Part shown: piece after piece, positions 1-5,209 of the stretch
How positions within the stretch are numbered: position 1 is the first letter of the stretch
Layout: every line of letters starts with the position of its first letter
NCBI GenBank assembly: GCA_018812395.1
Contig: JAHJDS010000570.1
Span: 1 to 5,889, forward strand
Direction of reading: 5' to 3'
Length of the DNA: 5,889 bases
DNA from: Pseudomonadota bacterium
GTDB taxonomy: Bacteria > Desulfobacterota > Desulfarculia > Desulfarculales > JAHJDS01
Notes under the pieces: generated by a model
Database searches by the model: none
Seen by the model: the letters and a program-made list of their open reading frames with translations, nothing else
What the model was told of the DNA's origin: nothing
Translations under genes and position numbers: made by a program

Positions 1-52
1 CAAGTGATCCGGTTCATTTCACGTGCCGCCGCCGGACCGGGTGTGGCGCGGT

Positions 53-70
53 GGCCAAATGCTTTTGGCC
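53..70. terminator. Short perfect hairpin, possible terminator element
   Basis: GGCCAAA at 53-59 is the exact reverse complement of TTTGGCC at 64-70, with a 4-base loop. The stem mixes a GC-rich base with an A/T top and sits about 46 bases past the stop of the minus-strand gene. No clean T-run follows on either strand, so a role in termination or 3'-end protection is inferred from position and structure only. Confidence 0.4.
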
Positions 71-77
71 GCCGCGA

Positions 78-109
78 GTCGGAAAAAATCTCCGACGACT
101 TTTTCCGAC
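78..109. terminator. Nested inverted repeats with A and T tracts, probable bidirectional terminator
   Basis: GTCGGAAAAA at 78-87 is perfectly complementary to TTTTTCCGAC at 100-109, giving a 10-bp stem with a 12-base loop. Inside the loop, TCCGAC at 91-96 can pair with GTCGGA at 78-83 instead, and that shorter hairpin is followed 3 bases later by T5 (100-104), a classic layout for plus-strand intrinsic termination. Read on the minus strand, the long stem begins with an A-tract and ends with a U-tract, 7 bases after the stop codon of the upstream gene. Termination of that gene is the simplest reading. Confidence 0.5.
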
Positions 110-115
110 AGACTT

Positions 116-436
116 CTAGACGCTGCGGAAGGGATTGCCCCCTCGGGGCGGACGGGACCGGCCGCCGAATCTCCCCCGGGGATCGGGCTCGGACGGCGGG
201 GCCGGTTCGAATTCCAAATCGGATTCCGGCACGATTTCCAATTCCTCGTAAAACAACACGACGTCCACGCTCCGGCGGCGCAGGTCGTCAAAGACCTCGG
301 CCATGGCGTCTTCCGGGACCTCGGGGTCGCCGTTCCAGTAGTAATTGACGGTCTCTTTCAAAAGCCAGAAGGTGCCCCCCCGTTCGTCCCGAACGCGCTG
401 GAACACCGCCTGGGCCAGGGTCTGTTCTTCGGTCAT
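116..436 (-). CDS. Uncharacterised small acidic protein with a Pro/Arg/Gly-rich tail
   Basis: I do not recognise a family for this 106-residue protein. The start at 436 is chosen because a full AGGAGG lies 4 bases upstream; a longer frame to 508 would overlap the end of the diguanylate cyclase gene and has no such site. Residues 1-75 look folded: helix-like segments (1-20 and 42-55), a central aromatic patch (TFWLL at 22-26, NYYW at 31-34) and a hydrophobic strand-like VDVVLFY at 57-63. The stretch from 37 to 77 is rich in Asp and Glu. Residues 78-106 change to Pro, Arg and Gly, and are likely disordered and basic. There is no signal peptide or membrane segment, so it is probably cytoplasmic. 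It starts 41 bases after the diguanylate cyclase gene on the same strand, so co-transcription is likely and a role linked to that enzyme is possible but unproven. Confidence 0.72.
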   Translation of the reverse strand: MTEEQTLAQAVFQRVRDERGGTFWLLKETVNYYWNGDPEVPEDAMAEVFDDLRRRSVDVVLFYEELEIVPESDLEFEPAPPSEPDPRGRFGGRSRPPRGGNPFRSV

Positions 437-440
437 GGGT

Positions 441-446
441 CCTCCT
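441..446 (-). promoter_or_regulatory. Strong ribosome binding site for the small acidic protein
   Basis: The minus strand reads AGGAGG here, 4 bases before the ATG at 436-434. It supports that start over the upstream in-frame ATGs at 508 and 481. Confidence 0.75.
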
Positions 447-456
447 GTGGTCCGGA

Positions 457-470
457 CGGCCGCGGGGCCG
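457..470 (-). repeat. Intercistronic GC hairpin
   Basis: CGGCC at 457-461 pairs with GGCCG at 466-470 around a 4-base loop, between the stop of the diguanylate cyclase gene and the ribosome site of the next gene. An 8-base palindrome, GTCCGGAC, lies beside it at 450-457. There is no T-run, so it is not a terminator; it could affect mRNA stability or relative expression of the two genes. Confidence 0.35.
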
Positions 471-477
471 CCCGGTC

Positions 478-2091
478 TCATCCCTCCTGGGGCGCGGGTT
501 CGACCCACCCGGCGGCCGCGGAGTCGATCAGGCGGGCGTCATAGGCGACCACCCGATTGCGGCCCCGGTGCTTGGCCGCGTACAGGGCCTGGTCGGCGGT
601 GTGGATCAGTTCCTTGTACGAGTCGGTCGAGCCGCCGAAATCGGCCACCCCGACGCTGACCGTCAGGTTGCCCAGCGGCTGGTTGTCCTTGTTGGGAAAA
701 TCGGCCGCCTCGACGGCGGCCCGAACGCGTGCGGCGATGCGCAGCGCCTCCTCGATTTCGGTCTCGAGCAGGATCACGGCGAATTCCTCGCCCCCGTAGC
801 GGGCGACCACGTCGGTGGTCCGGGTCGTTTCCTCGAGAATGCGGGCCAGCTTTTTGAGCACTTCGTCGCCGGCCAGGTGTCCGTTGGCGTCGTTGTAATG
901 CTTGAAGTGGTCGATATCCACCATCAGCAGCGACAGGGGAGTGCCGTACCGCTTGACCCGCTTGATTTCGGCCTCGAGGGCCTCCCGGAAGTAGCGGTAG
1001 TTATGGATCTGGGTCAGGTCGTCGGTGACCGACATCTGGAGCAGTTTGTTCTTGGCCTGCTCGAGCATCCGCCGGGTCTCCTCGAGTTCCTGATTGCGGC
1101 CGGTGACCTGGGCCACCAGGCGGTTGACCGACTCGTAGGCCCCCAACAACTCGGTGTGAGACGACTTGAGCTGTTCGAACAGCAGGTTGAGAATCAACGC
1201 CCCGGACACGGTTTCGGCCATTTCCGTGATCTTGGCCATGTCCCGATCCGTGAACTTCTGGCCGCCCAGCTTGTCGTTGAGGTTGATGACGCCCACCACC
1301 TGGCCCCGGGTGCCGACCAGGGGCACCTCGTAGCGGTTGATCAGGGGCACGCACAGAAAGGACTCGCTGTGGTGGCCGGCCAACAGGCCGCCGGTCAGCA
1401 GGGAAGATGCCGGGCCGCCCCGTGGGTCGGGGTGGATGAGGCCCTCTCCGGTCCGCATCACCTCGGCCGAGACCGTGGCCGAATTCAGCGGCTGGGTCTG
1501 ACCGATCAGCTTCGAGTTGGTGGCCCCGATGACCTCGATGTCGTCGCCGCGCACCAGCATGATCGAGCAGTGGTGCACTTCCAGTTCCTGGCACAAGATG
1601 TGGGCCACCCGATTGAGCTTCTGGACAAACTCGGCGGCGGGCATGATCAGGGCCGAGGTCAACTCGTTCTTGAGGGCCGCCGCCTGGAGGTGGCCGGTCA
1701 GATCGACCTCCAGACGGGACTGGTAGGTGATGTCCCGGCCGATGCCGACGATGGCCTCGACCGAACCACTCTCCGTCCGCCGGAAGGGGTAAAAGGTGTA
1801 GCGCAAGACCGTGCCCGGCCGGCGCCCGGGGAGGTCCAACTCGTACCGGTTGTCGTCCAGGACGGCCGTGGTCAGGGCCTGGAAGGTCTGGGGAACCTCG
1901 GTCATGGCCAGGGCCGTCTCGATGGGCCGGCCGATCACCTCCCCGGCCCGGCGGCCGTGCAGAAACTCGGCCCCGGGGCTGAAGTACCTGATCGCCCGGT
2001 CCAGATCGACGACCACCAACGCCTGGTCGCCCAGACTGGCGATGATCGTCAGGGTGTCGAGACCAGGATCGCCGTGGATTTCAACGGTCAT
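478..2091 (-). CDS. Diguanylate cyclase with PAS, GAF and GGDEF domains
   Basis: This 537-residue cytoplasmic protein should condense two GTP to c-di-GMP. Residues about 10-130 form a PAS domain (ALVVVDLDRAIRYFSPGAE at 24-42, GRD at 118-120). About 145-305 is a GAF domain (CSIMLV at 175-180, VVGVINLNDK at 265-274). About 305-350 is a likely coiled-coil linker. About 352-520 is GGDEF: DDLTQIHNYRYF at 357-368, metal-binding VDID at 391-394, active-site GGEEF at 433-437, and the usual C-terminal HTADQALYAAKHRGRNRV. An intact RxxD inhibitory site (RTTD, 424-427) lies exactly five residues before GGEEF, so product inhibition is expected. There is no membrane segment, so the sensor domains must read a cytoplasmic signal or ligand. 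An in-frame TAG eight codons upstream limits the start; the ATG at 2091 has only a weak GGAA ribosome site. The gene is transcribed divergently from the hydrolase and is followed 41 bases later by a small acidic protein gene. Confidence 0.95.
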   Translation of the reverse strand: MTVEIHGDPGLDTLTIIASLGDQALVVVDLDRAIRYFSPGAEFLHGRRAGEVIGRPIETALAMTEVPQTFQALTTAVLDDNRYELDLPGRRPGTVLRYTFYPFRRTESGSVEAIVGIGRDITYQSRLEVDLTGHLQAAALKNELTSALIMPAAEFVQKLNRVAHILCQELEVHHCSIMLVRGDDIEVIGATNSKLIGQTQPLNSATVSAEVMRTGEGLIHPDPRGGPASSLLTGGLLAGHHSESFLCVPLINRYEVPLVGTRGQVVGVINLNDKLGGQKFTDRDMAKITEMAETVSGALILNLLFEQLKSSHTELLGAYESVNRLVAQVTGRNQELEETRRMLEQAKNKLLQMSVTDDLTQIHNYRYFREALEAEIKRVKRYGTPLSLLMVDIDHFKHYNDANGHLAGDEVLKKLARILEETTRTTDVVARYGGEEFAVILLETEIEEALRIAARVRAAVEAADFPNKDNQPLGNLTVSVGVADFGGSTDSYKELIHTADQALYAAKHRGRNRVVAYDARLIDSAAAGWVEPAPQEG

Positions 2092-2129
2092 TAAAATTCC
2101 GGTTCCAGACTATACTTTGCCAATTTATG

Positions 2130-2158
2130 ACTATATATCCATTGGCCGTCGAGAACAA
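2130..2158 (-). promoter_or_regulatory. Candidate sigma-70 promoter for the diguanylate cyclase gene
   Basis: On the minus strand TTGTTC (2158-2153) and TATAGT (2135-2130) are separated by 17 bases. The -10 matches TATAAT at five of six positions and the -35 at three of six. A better -35 box, TTGACT (2163-2158), is too far away at 22 bases. A second TATAGT at 2114-2109 has no good partner. The leader would be about 30 bases. Confidence 0.45.
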
Positions 2159-2209
2159 GTCAAAGCTGTAAGGAGCGAAAAATATTCGGGGGCCGAGGCC
2201 GGCCCGGGT

Positions 2210-2238
2210 TTGACACCCACCCCGGCCTGACCTAATAT
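2210..2238 (+). promoter_or_regulatory. Candidate sigma-70 promoter for the hydrolase gene
   Basis: A perfect -35 TTGACA (2210-2215) is followed after exactly 17 bases by TAATAT (2233-2238), which keeps the T1, A2 and T6 positions of the -10 consensus. Transcription would start near 2245, leaving a leader of about 33 bases that contains GGAG at 2265-2268, nine bases before the hydrolase ATG. Confidence 0.6.
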
Positions 2239-2277
2239 GGTCGACCAAGCACCCTCTGGCCCACGGAGCCGGTCCCG

Positions 2278-3123
2278 ATGATCGAGATCACACCACAGGG
2301 CGAAGTAACCCGGATCATGATGAGTCAGACCATGGGGGGGCGGCCCCTGTACTGGGTGGCCGCCTACCTGGTCGACGGTCTGCTCATCGACACCGGCTGC
2401 CACCACACCCGGGCCGAATTGCTCGACCTGCTCGCCGACCGGGAGGTGAGTCAGGTGGTCAACACCCATCACCACGAGGACCACGTCGGGGCCGACCGCC
2501 TCCTCAAGGACGAACGGGGCCTGTTGATCCTGGCCCACCCGGCCTCCGCCCCGCTGATCGAGAACCCGCCCGCCATTCTGCCCTACCAGCAACTGGTCTG
2601 GGGCGACCCCGAGCCCTGCCCGGTGGACCTCCTGGGTGACACGGTCCGGACCCCCGGCCACGAGTTTTTGGTGGTCGAGACCCCGGGGCACTGCCCCGAT
2701 CACGTCGCCCTGGTCGAGCCTGCAACGGGCTGGTGCTTCTCCGGCGACCTGTTCGTGACCCAGGACCAGAAGACGCTTCGGGCCGACGAGGACATCCGCG
2801 TCATCCGGCAGTCGCTCCAAAAGCTCGTCGCCTGGGACGTGGACCGACTGATCCTGTTCACCTCCCTGGGCCAGGTCCACGAGCACGGCCGCCGCGCCAT
2901 CGCCGCCTTCCTCGACCACCTGGCCGGCCTGGAGGAACAGGTCCTGGCCCTGGGGAGCCAGGGCCACGAACCGCCGGCCATCGTCGAGCGGATCATGGGC
3001 CGCGAAAGCTCCCTGGCCCAACTGACCAACGGCCATTATTCCTACCGGAACATGGTCCGTTCCCTGTTGGCCGGCGGCTCGGCCCGAGACGACGAGCCCT
3101 CTCCCCCCGGATCGAATCGATAG
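2278..3123 (+). CDS. Metallo-beta-lactamase-fold hydrolase
   Basis: This 281-residue protein belongs to the metallo-beta-lactamase fold, glyoxalase II/hydrolase-like branch; the substrate is unknown. Motifs run in order: DTG at 38-40; the HxHxDH signature as HHHEDH at 64-69, giving ligands H64, H66, D68 and H69; TPGH at 135-138 (H138); and SGDLF at 155-159 (bridging D157). Where relatives carry a last metal-binding His, about 190-200, this one reads LFTSLGQ, with no His until H201 and H203. The C-terminal helical part, about 205-265, with QVLAL, a Gly-rich turn and HYSYRNMVRSLL, resembles the helical end of LACTB2-like and related hydrolases. No signal peptide or membrane segment is seen, so it is probably cytoplasmic. 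GGAG nine bases upstream supports the ATG at 2278. It has its own near-consensus promoter, is divergent from the diguanylate cyclase and lies 154 bases before the nucleotide cyclase. Action on a cyclic nucleotide is conceivable from context only. Confidence 0.92.
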   Translation: MIEITPQGEVTRIMMSQTMGGRPLYWVAAYLVDGLLIDTGCHHTRAELLDLLADREVSQVVNTHHHEDHVGADRLLKDERGLLILAHPASAPLIENPPAILPYQQLVWGDPEPCPVDLLGDTVRTPGHEFLVVETPGHCPDHVALVEPATGWCFSGDLFVTQDQKTLRADEDIRVIRQSLQKLVAWDVDRLILFTSLGQVHEHGRRAIAAFLDHLAGLEEQVLALGSQGHEPPAIVERIMGRESSLAQLTNGHYSYRNMVRSLLAGGSARDDEPSPPGSNR

Positions 3124-3153
3124 ACAAATAACGGTGTTCGTCCCACCGGGACC

Positions 3154-3182
3154 TTTGCAATCCCCGGCCGAGGGATTATGAT
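3154..3182 (+). promoter_or_regulatory. Candidate promoter for the nucleotide cyclase, overlapped by an inverted repeat
   Basis: TTTGCA (3154-3159) and TATGAT (3177-3182) are separated by 17 bases; the -10 matches consensus at five positions and the -35 at four. The spacer is bracketed by a perfect 6-bp inverted repeat, AATCCC (3159-3164) and GGGATT (3172-3177), which touches both boxes. That position is typical of a repressor operator, though this is inference. Confidence 0.45.
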
Positions 3183-3198
3183 TGTCTGGTAGCGTCTG

Positions 3199-3239
3199 AT
3201 CGGGCCGTGGGCTGAAGAATCATCTCGGCCACGGCCGAT
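3199..3239 (+). repeat. Imperfect hairpin in the cyclase leader
   Basis: GGCCGTGG at 3203-3210 pairs perfectly with CCACGGCC at 3229-3236. Allowing one bulged G, ATC (3199-3201) also pairs with GAT (3237-3239), giving 11 pairs around an 18-base loop. It would lie in the mRNA leader if the promoter at 3154-3182 is used, ending 38 bases before the ATG. T5 at 3251-3255 follows too late (11 bases) for a typical terminator. Confidence 0.45.
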
Positions 3240-3267
3240 GTGACGTCCGGTTTTTGTTACCAGAGCC

Positions 3268-3272
3268 GGTGA
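3268..3272 (+). promoter_or_regulatory. Ribosome binding site deciding the cyclase start
   Basis: GGTGA lies five bases before the ATG at 3278. The in-frame TTG at 3254 has no ribosome site, and the eight residues it would add precede a typical N-terminal membrane anchor, so the ATG is preferred. Confidence 0.6.
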
Positions 3273-3277
3273 CGCCC

Positions 3278-5020
3278 ATGAAATTCAAGAGCCTGCGGCA
3301 AAGACTGATCGTGTTGTTGATCCTGCCGGTGGGCACCCTGATGCTGGGCATGGGACTGCTGGGCTTCGTCTACGCCCGGCAGGTGATGCTGGACCGGTGG
3401 CGGGAGTCGGCCCTCTTGAGCCTGGAGCGGGCGGCCCATTCGGTCGACATGCGGATCGACGACCTGGTCAAGCTGGTCCGGTTGCTGGGGGCCATCAGCC
3501 AGACGCCCCAATTGCCGTTCGTCGAGCGCTGGCTCCTGGACCGGCTGCGGACCCTACCCGGAGTGACGCGGGCGGCGCTGAAACTGACCGCCGCCACGCC
3601 CGCTCCCGGGATCATAATGCGCCGGGGCGGTCCGATGATGGCCCCGGGCCGGCGGGGCCCCATGGGAATGGCCTTTCACCGGGTCCGGGTCAGCCAAGTC
3701 ACCAGCCCCCGCTACGACACCAAGACCGGTCATCAGGTGGTGGCCCTGGTCTTTGACCTCAAGGACGCCCAGGGAAAAACCATCGGCCGCCTGACGGTGG
3801 AACTCCGGTTCAAATACCTGCTCCAGGACATCGTGGGGCTGAGGTGGTGGCAGAGCCATGACGTCTGCCTGGTGGACCATTCCGGCCGGATCCTGGCCAG
3901 CCGGGGCCGGTTGTGGCACGGCCGCCGGCGACTGGGCGGCGCGGACCGGCCCCTGGAAACGGCCCTGCTGGGGGCCATGACCAAGCGGGCCTCCGGGACC
4001 CTGCTCGGCGCCGGCCACCCGCCCGATCTGGTGGCCGGCCATTATCGCCTCAAAAGGGCGCCGTGGTCGCTCATCCTGTTCGCCCCCGGGGCCAAGGTCC
4101 TGGCACCCATCGTTCGCTTCCGCAGCTATTTCTTCCTGGCCGCCCTGGCCTCGGTGGCCCTGATCATCCTCGTCATCCGTCTGGTCACCGGGCCCATGGT
4201 CAAGTCGGTGACCGAGGTGTCGGAGGCGGCGGGTCAGGTGGCCCGGGGTGACTACACCCGGCCGCTGAGGACCAAGAGCGCCGACGAGATCGGACGCCTG
4301 GTCGAGAGCTTCAACACCATGGTCGAGGGACTCCAGGAACGGGACTTCATCCGCGACACCTTCGGCCGGTACGTGGACCCCCAGGTGGCCCGGGAACTGG
4401 TCAACGTCCCCGGGGCGACCAGACTCGGCGGCCAGAAACGGCGGGTGGTGATCATGATGACCGACATCCGGGGGTTCACGCCTTTGTGCGAGGCCCTGAG
4501 CCCGGAAGAGACCATCGGCATCGTCAACCGCTATCTGTCCAGGCTGATCGAGGTCATCGGGCGGCACCAGGGGATCATCGTCGATTTTCTGGGGGATTCG
4601 ATCCTGGTCCTGTTCGATCCCCTGGACGGCCCCCTGCCGCCGGTGGCCCGGCGGGCGGTCTGCTGCGCCCTGGAGATGCAGGCCCAGGCCGCCGCCCTCA
4701 ACGTGGACAACGCCGCCCAGGACCTGCCCGAGATCCTGACCGGCATCGGCCTCCACGCCGGCGAGGTGGTCGTCGGCAACATCGGCTCCGAGGCCCGGAC
4801 CAAGTACGGCATCATCGGCGCGCCGGTGAATTTCACCCATCGCGTCCAGGCCGAGGCCCAGGGGGGCGAGATCGTCATTTCAGATGAGGTCCGACGCGAG
4901 CTGGCTTCTGATCTGGATCTCGGCCGGACCTTCCAGGCCCGACTCAAGGGCGTCGCCGAACAGACCGGCCTCTTTGTGGTCACCGGCCTACGCGGCTGCC
5001 CCGAGCCGCCGCCCAAGTGA
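3278..5020 (+). CDS. Membrane sensor class III adenylate/guanylate cyclase (Cache-like, HAMP, cyclase)
   Basis: This 580-residue inner-membrane protein should make a cyclic nucleotide in response to an extracytoplasmic signal. It has a first membrane helix at about 9-32; a periplasmic part at about 33-282 that looks like a double-Cache sensor (VVALVFDLKD at 154-163, VCLVDHSGRILA at 196-207); a second helix at about 283-303; HAMP at about 301-353 (DEIGRLVESFNTM at 336-348); a linker, FIRDTFGRYVDP, at 357-368; and the class III catalytic domain at about 385-570. Metal-binding Asp residues are D396 in TDIRGFT and D440 in FLGDSILVLF. Transition-state residues N518 and R522 are present in VNFTHRV. 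The substrate-selecting positions are unusual: D436 where adenylate cyclases have Lys, and A515 where they have Asp or Thr, so ATP versus GTP use cannot be read from the sequence. A Met/Arg/Gly-rich loop interrupts the sensor at 108-134. It has its own candidate promoter and a structured leader. Confidence 0.94.
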   Translation: MKFKSLRQRLIVLLILPVGTLMLGMGLLGFVYARQVMLDRWRESALLSLERAAHSVDMRIDDLVKLVRLLGAISQTPQLPFVERWLLDRLRTLPGVTRAALKLTAATPAPGIIMRRGGPMMAPGRRGPMGMAFHRVRVSQVTSPRYDTKTGHQVVALVFDLKDAQGKTIGRLTVELRFKYLLQDIVGLRWWQSHDVCLVDHSGRILASRGRLWHGRRRLGGADRPLETALLGAMTKRASGTLLGAGHPPDLVAGHYRLKRAPWSLILFAPGAKVLAPIVRFRSYFFLAALASVALIILVIRLVTGPMVKSVTEVSEAAGQVARGDYTRPLRTKSADEIGRLVESFNTMVEGLQERDFIRDTFGRYVDPQVARELVNVPGATRLGGQKRRVVIMMTDIRGFTPLCEALSPEETIGIVNRYLSRLIEVIGRHQGIIVDFLGDSILVLFDPLDGPLPPVARRAVCCALEMQAQAAALNVDNAAQDLPEILTGIGLHAGEVVVGNIGSEARTKYGIIGAPVNFTHRVQAEAQGGEIVISDEVRRELASDLDLGRTFQARLKGVAEQTGLFVVTGLRGCPEPPPK

Positions 5021-5061
5021 CGCGGCCCGACGCCGGGGAGCCCGTCGGCAAAATGGATTCC

Positions 5062-5104
5062 GGCCGGGCCGGCCCACTTTTTTGATGGGTGGGCCGGGCC
5101 GGCC
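5062..5104 (+). terminator. Strong GC hairpin with T6 in its loop
   Basis: The arms 5062-5077 and 5089-5104 pair at 15 of 16 positions, with a single G-G mismatch at 5068/5098. The 11-base loop contains T6 (5078-5083). A smaller hairpin inside the left arm (GGCC at 5062-5065 with GGCC at 5071-5074) is followed 3 bases later by the same T6, which is a terminator layout. The cyclase stop is 41 bases upstream, so termination or attenuation after the cyclase is likely. Confidence 0.5.
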
Positions 5105-5119
5105 ACGGAAATATTCCGT
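5105..5119. repeat. Perfect inverted repeat, possible operator
   Basis: ACGGAA and TTCCGT flank a 3-base centre (ATA), a 15-base symmetrical site placed directly after the large hairpin and about 90 bases before the thioesterase start. Its AT-rich middle and G/C ends suit a protein-binding half-site pair, but no regulator is identified. Confidence 0.35.
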
Positions 5120-5153
5120 CTGCCGCGTCAACGGCCGGCGCCGGCTGCGGCAG
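5120..5153 (+). repeat. Inverted repeat enclosing a 12-base palindrome
   Basis: CTGCCGC at 5120-5126 pairs with GCGGCAG at 5147-5153. Between them lies the perfect palindrome GCCGGCGCCGGC at 5134-5145. It would fold in a transcript entering the thioesterase gene; role unknown. Confidence 0.4.
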
Positions 5154-5209
5154 CCTGCTCGTCTTCCGCCGGACCTGACTCCCAACCCAACACCTGCAAG
5201 GGACCGACC

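Larger units (their letters stand above)
1..115. other. Non-coding left edge with terminator-like inverted repeats
   Basis: No convincing gene is visible here. The stretch follows the stop codon of the minus-strand gene at 116-436. It contains a 7-bp hairpin (53-59 with 64-70) and a nested set of repeats at 78-109, listed separately. A plus-frame TGA at 5-7 could be the end of a plus-strand gene lying to the left, which would make this a convergent terminator region, but one codon is not enough to call a gene. Confidence 0.6.
2092..2277. promoter_or_regulatory. Divergent intergenic control region, AT-rich on the left half
   Basis: The region separates the diguanylate cyclase (minus) from the hydrolase (plus). 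Positions 2091-2187 are clearly more AT-rich than the rest of the window. GACTATA occurs twice, at 2108-2114 and 2129-2135, exactly 21 bases apart (about two helical turns). A GC hairpin (GGGCCG at 2190-2195 with CGGCCC at 2200-2205) sits just upstream of the plus-strand -35 box. Candidate promoters for both genes are listed separately. Confidence 0.7.
3124..3277. other. Intergenic region between hydrolase and nucleotide cyclase
   Basis: No gene is seen. From left to right it holds a short hairpin (GTCCC at 3140-3144 with GGGAC at 3148-3152), an inverted repeat overlapping a candidate promoter (3154-3182), and a longer imperfect hairpin (3199-3239). The first hairpin is followed only by T3, so a terminator for the hydrolase gene is doubtful. 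The region does not show the conserved core of the GEMM c-di-GMP riboswitch as I know it. Confidence 0.55.
5021..5209. other. Highly structured intergenic region before the thioesterase
   Basis: No gene and no convincing sigma-70 promoter is seen. Between 5062 and 5153 three inverted repeats follow each other almost without gaps: 5062-5104, 5105-5119 and 5120-5153. A good ribosome site, AAGGGA, at 5198-5203 serves the next gene. Co-transcription with the cyclase, subject to these structures, is possible. Confidence 0.65.

Noticed and set aside
437..508. N-terminal extension of the small acidic protein to 508
   Set aside because: It would overlap the end of the diguanylate cyclase gene, adds a Pro/Gly/Arg-rich segment, and ignores the AGGAGG at 441-446.
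568..2094. Long plus-strand open frame of 508 codons opposite the diguanylate cyclase
   Set aside because: It is antisense to a gene with clear PAS, GAF and GGDEF motifs; its product is low-complexity and matches nothing, as expected from GC-rich DNA with few stops.
2131..3036. Minus-strand open frame of 301 codons opposite the hydrolase
   Set aside because: Antisense to a gene with an intact metal-binding signature; the product has no recognisable motifs.
3254..3277. TTG start extending the nucleotide cyclase by eight residues
   Set aside because: No ribosome site precedes it, while GGTGA precedes the ATG at 3278 at good spacing.
3124..3277. c-di-GMP riboswitch in the cyclase leader
   Set aside because: The region is attractive by context, but I cannot find the conserved GEMM core elements or their pairing pattern.
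3554..4840. Long minus-strand open frame of 428 codons opposite the nucleotide cyclase
   Set aside because: Shadow of the cyclase gene; no domain, ribosome site or promoter support.
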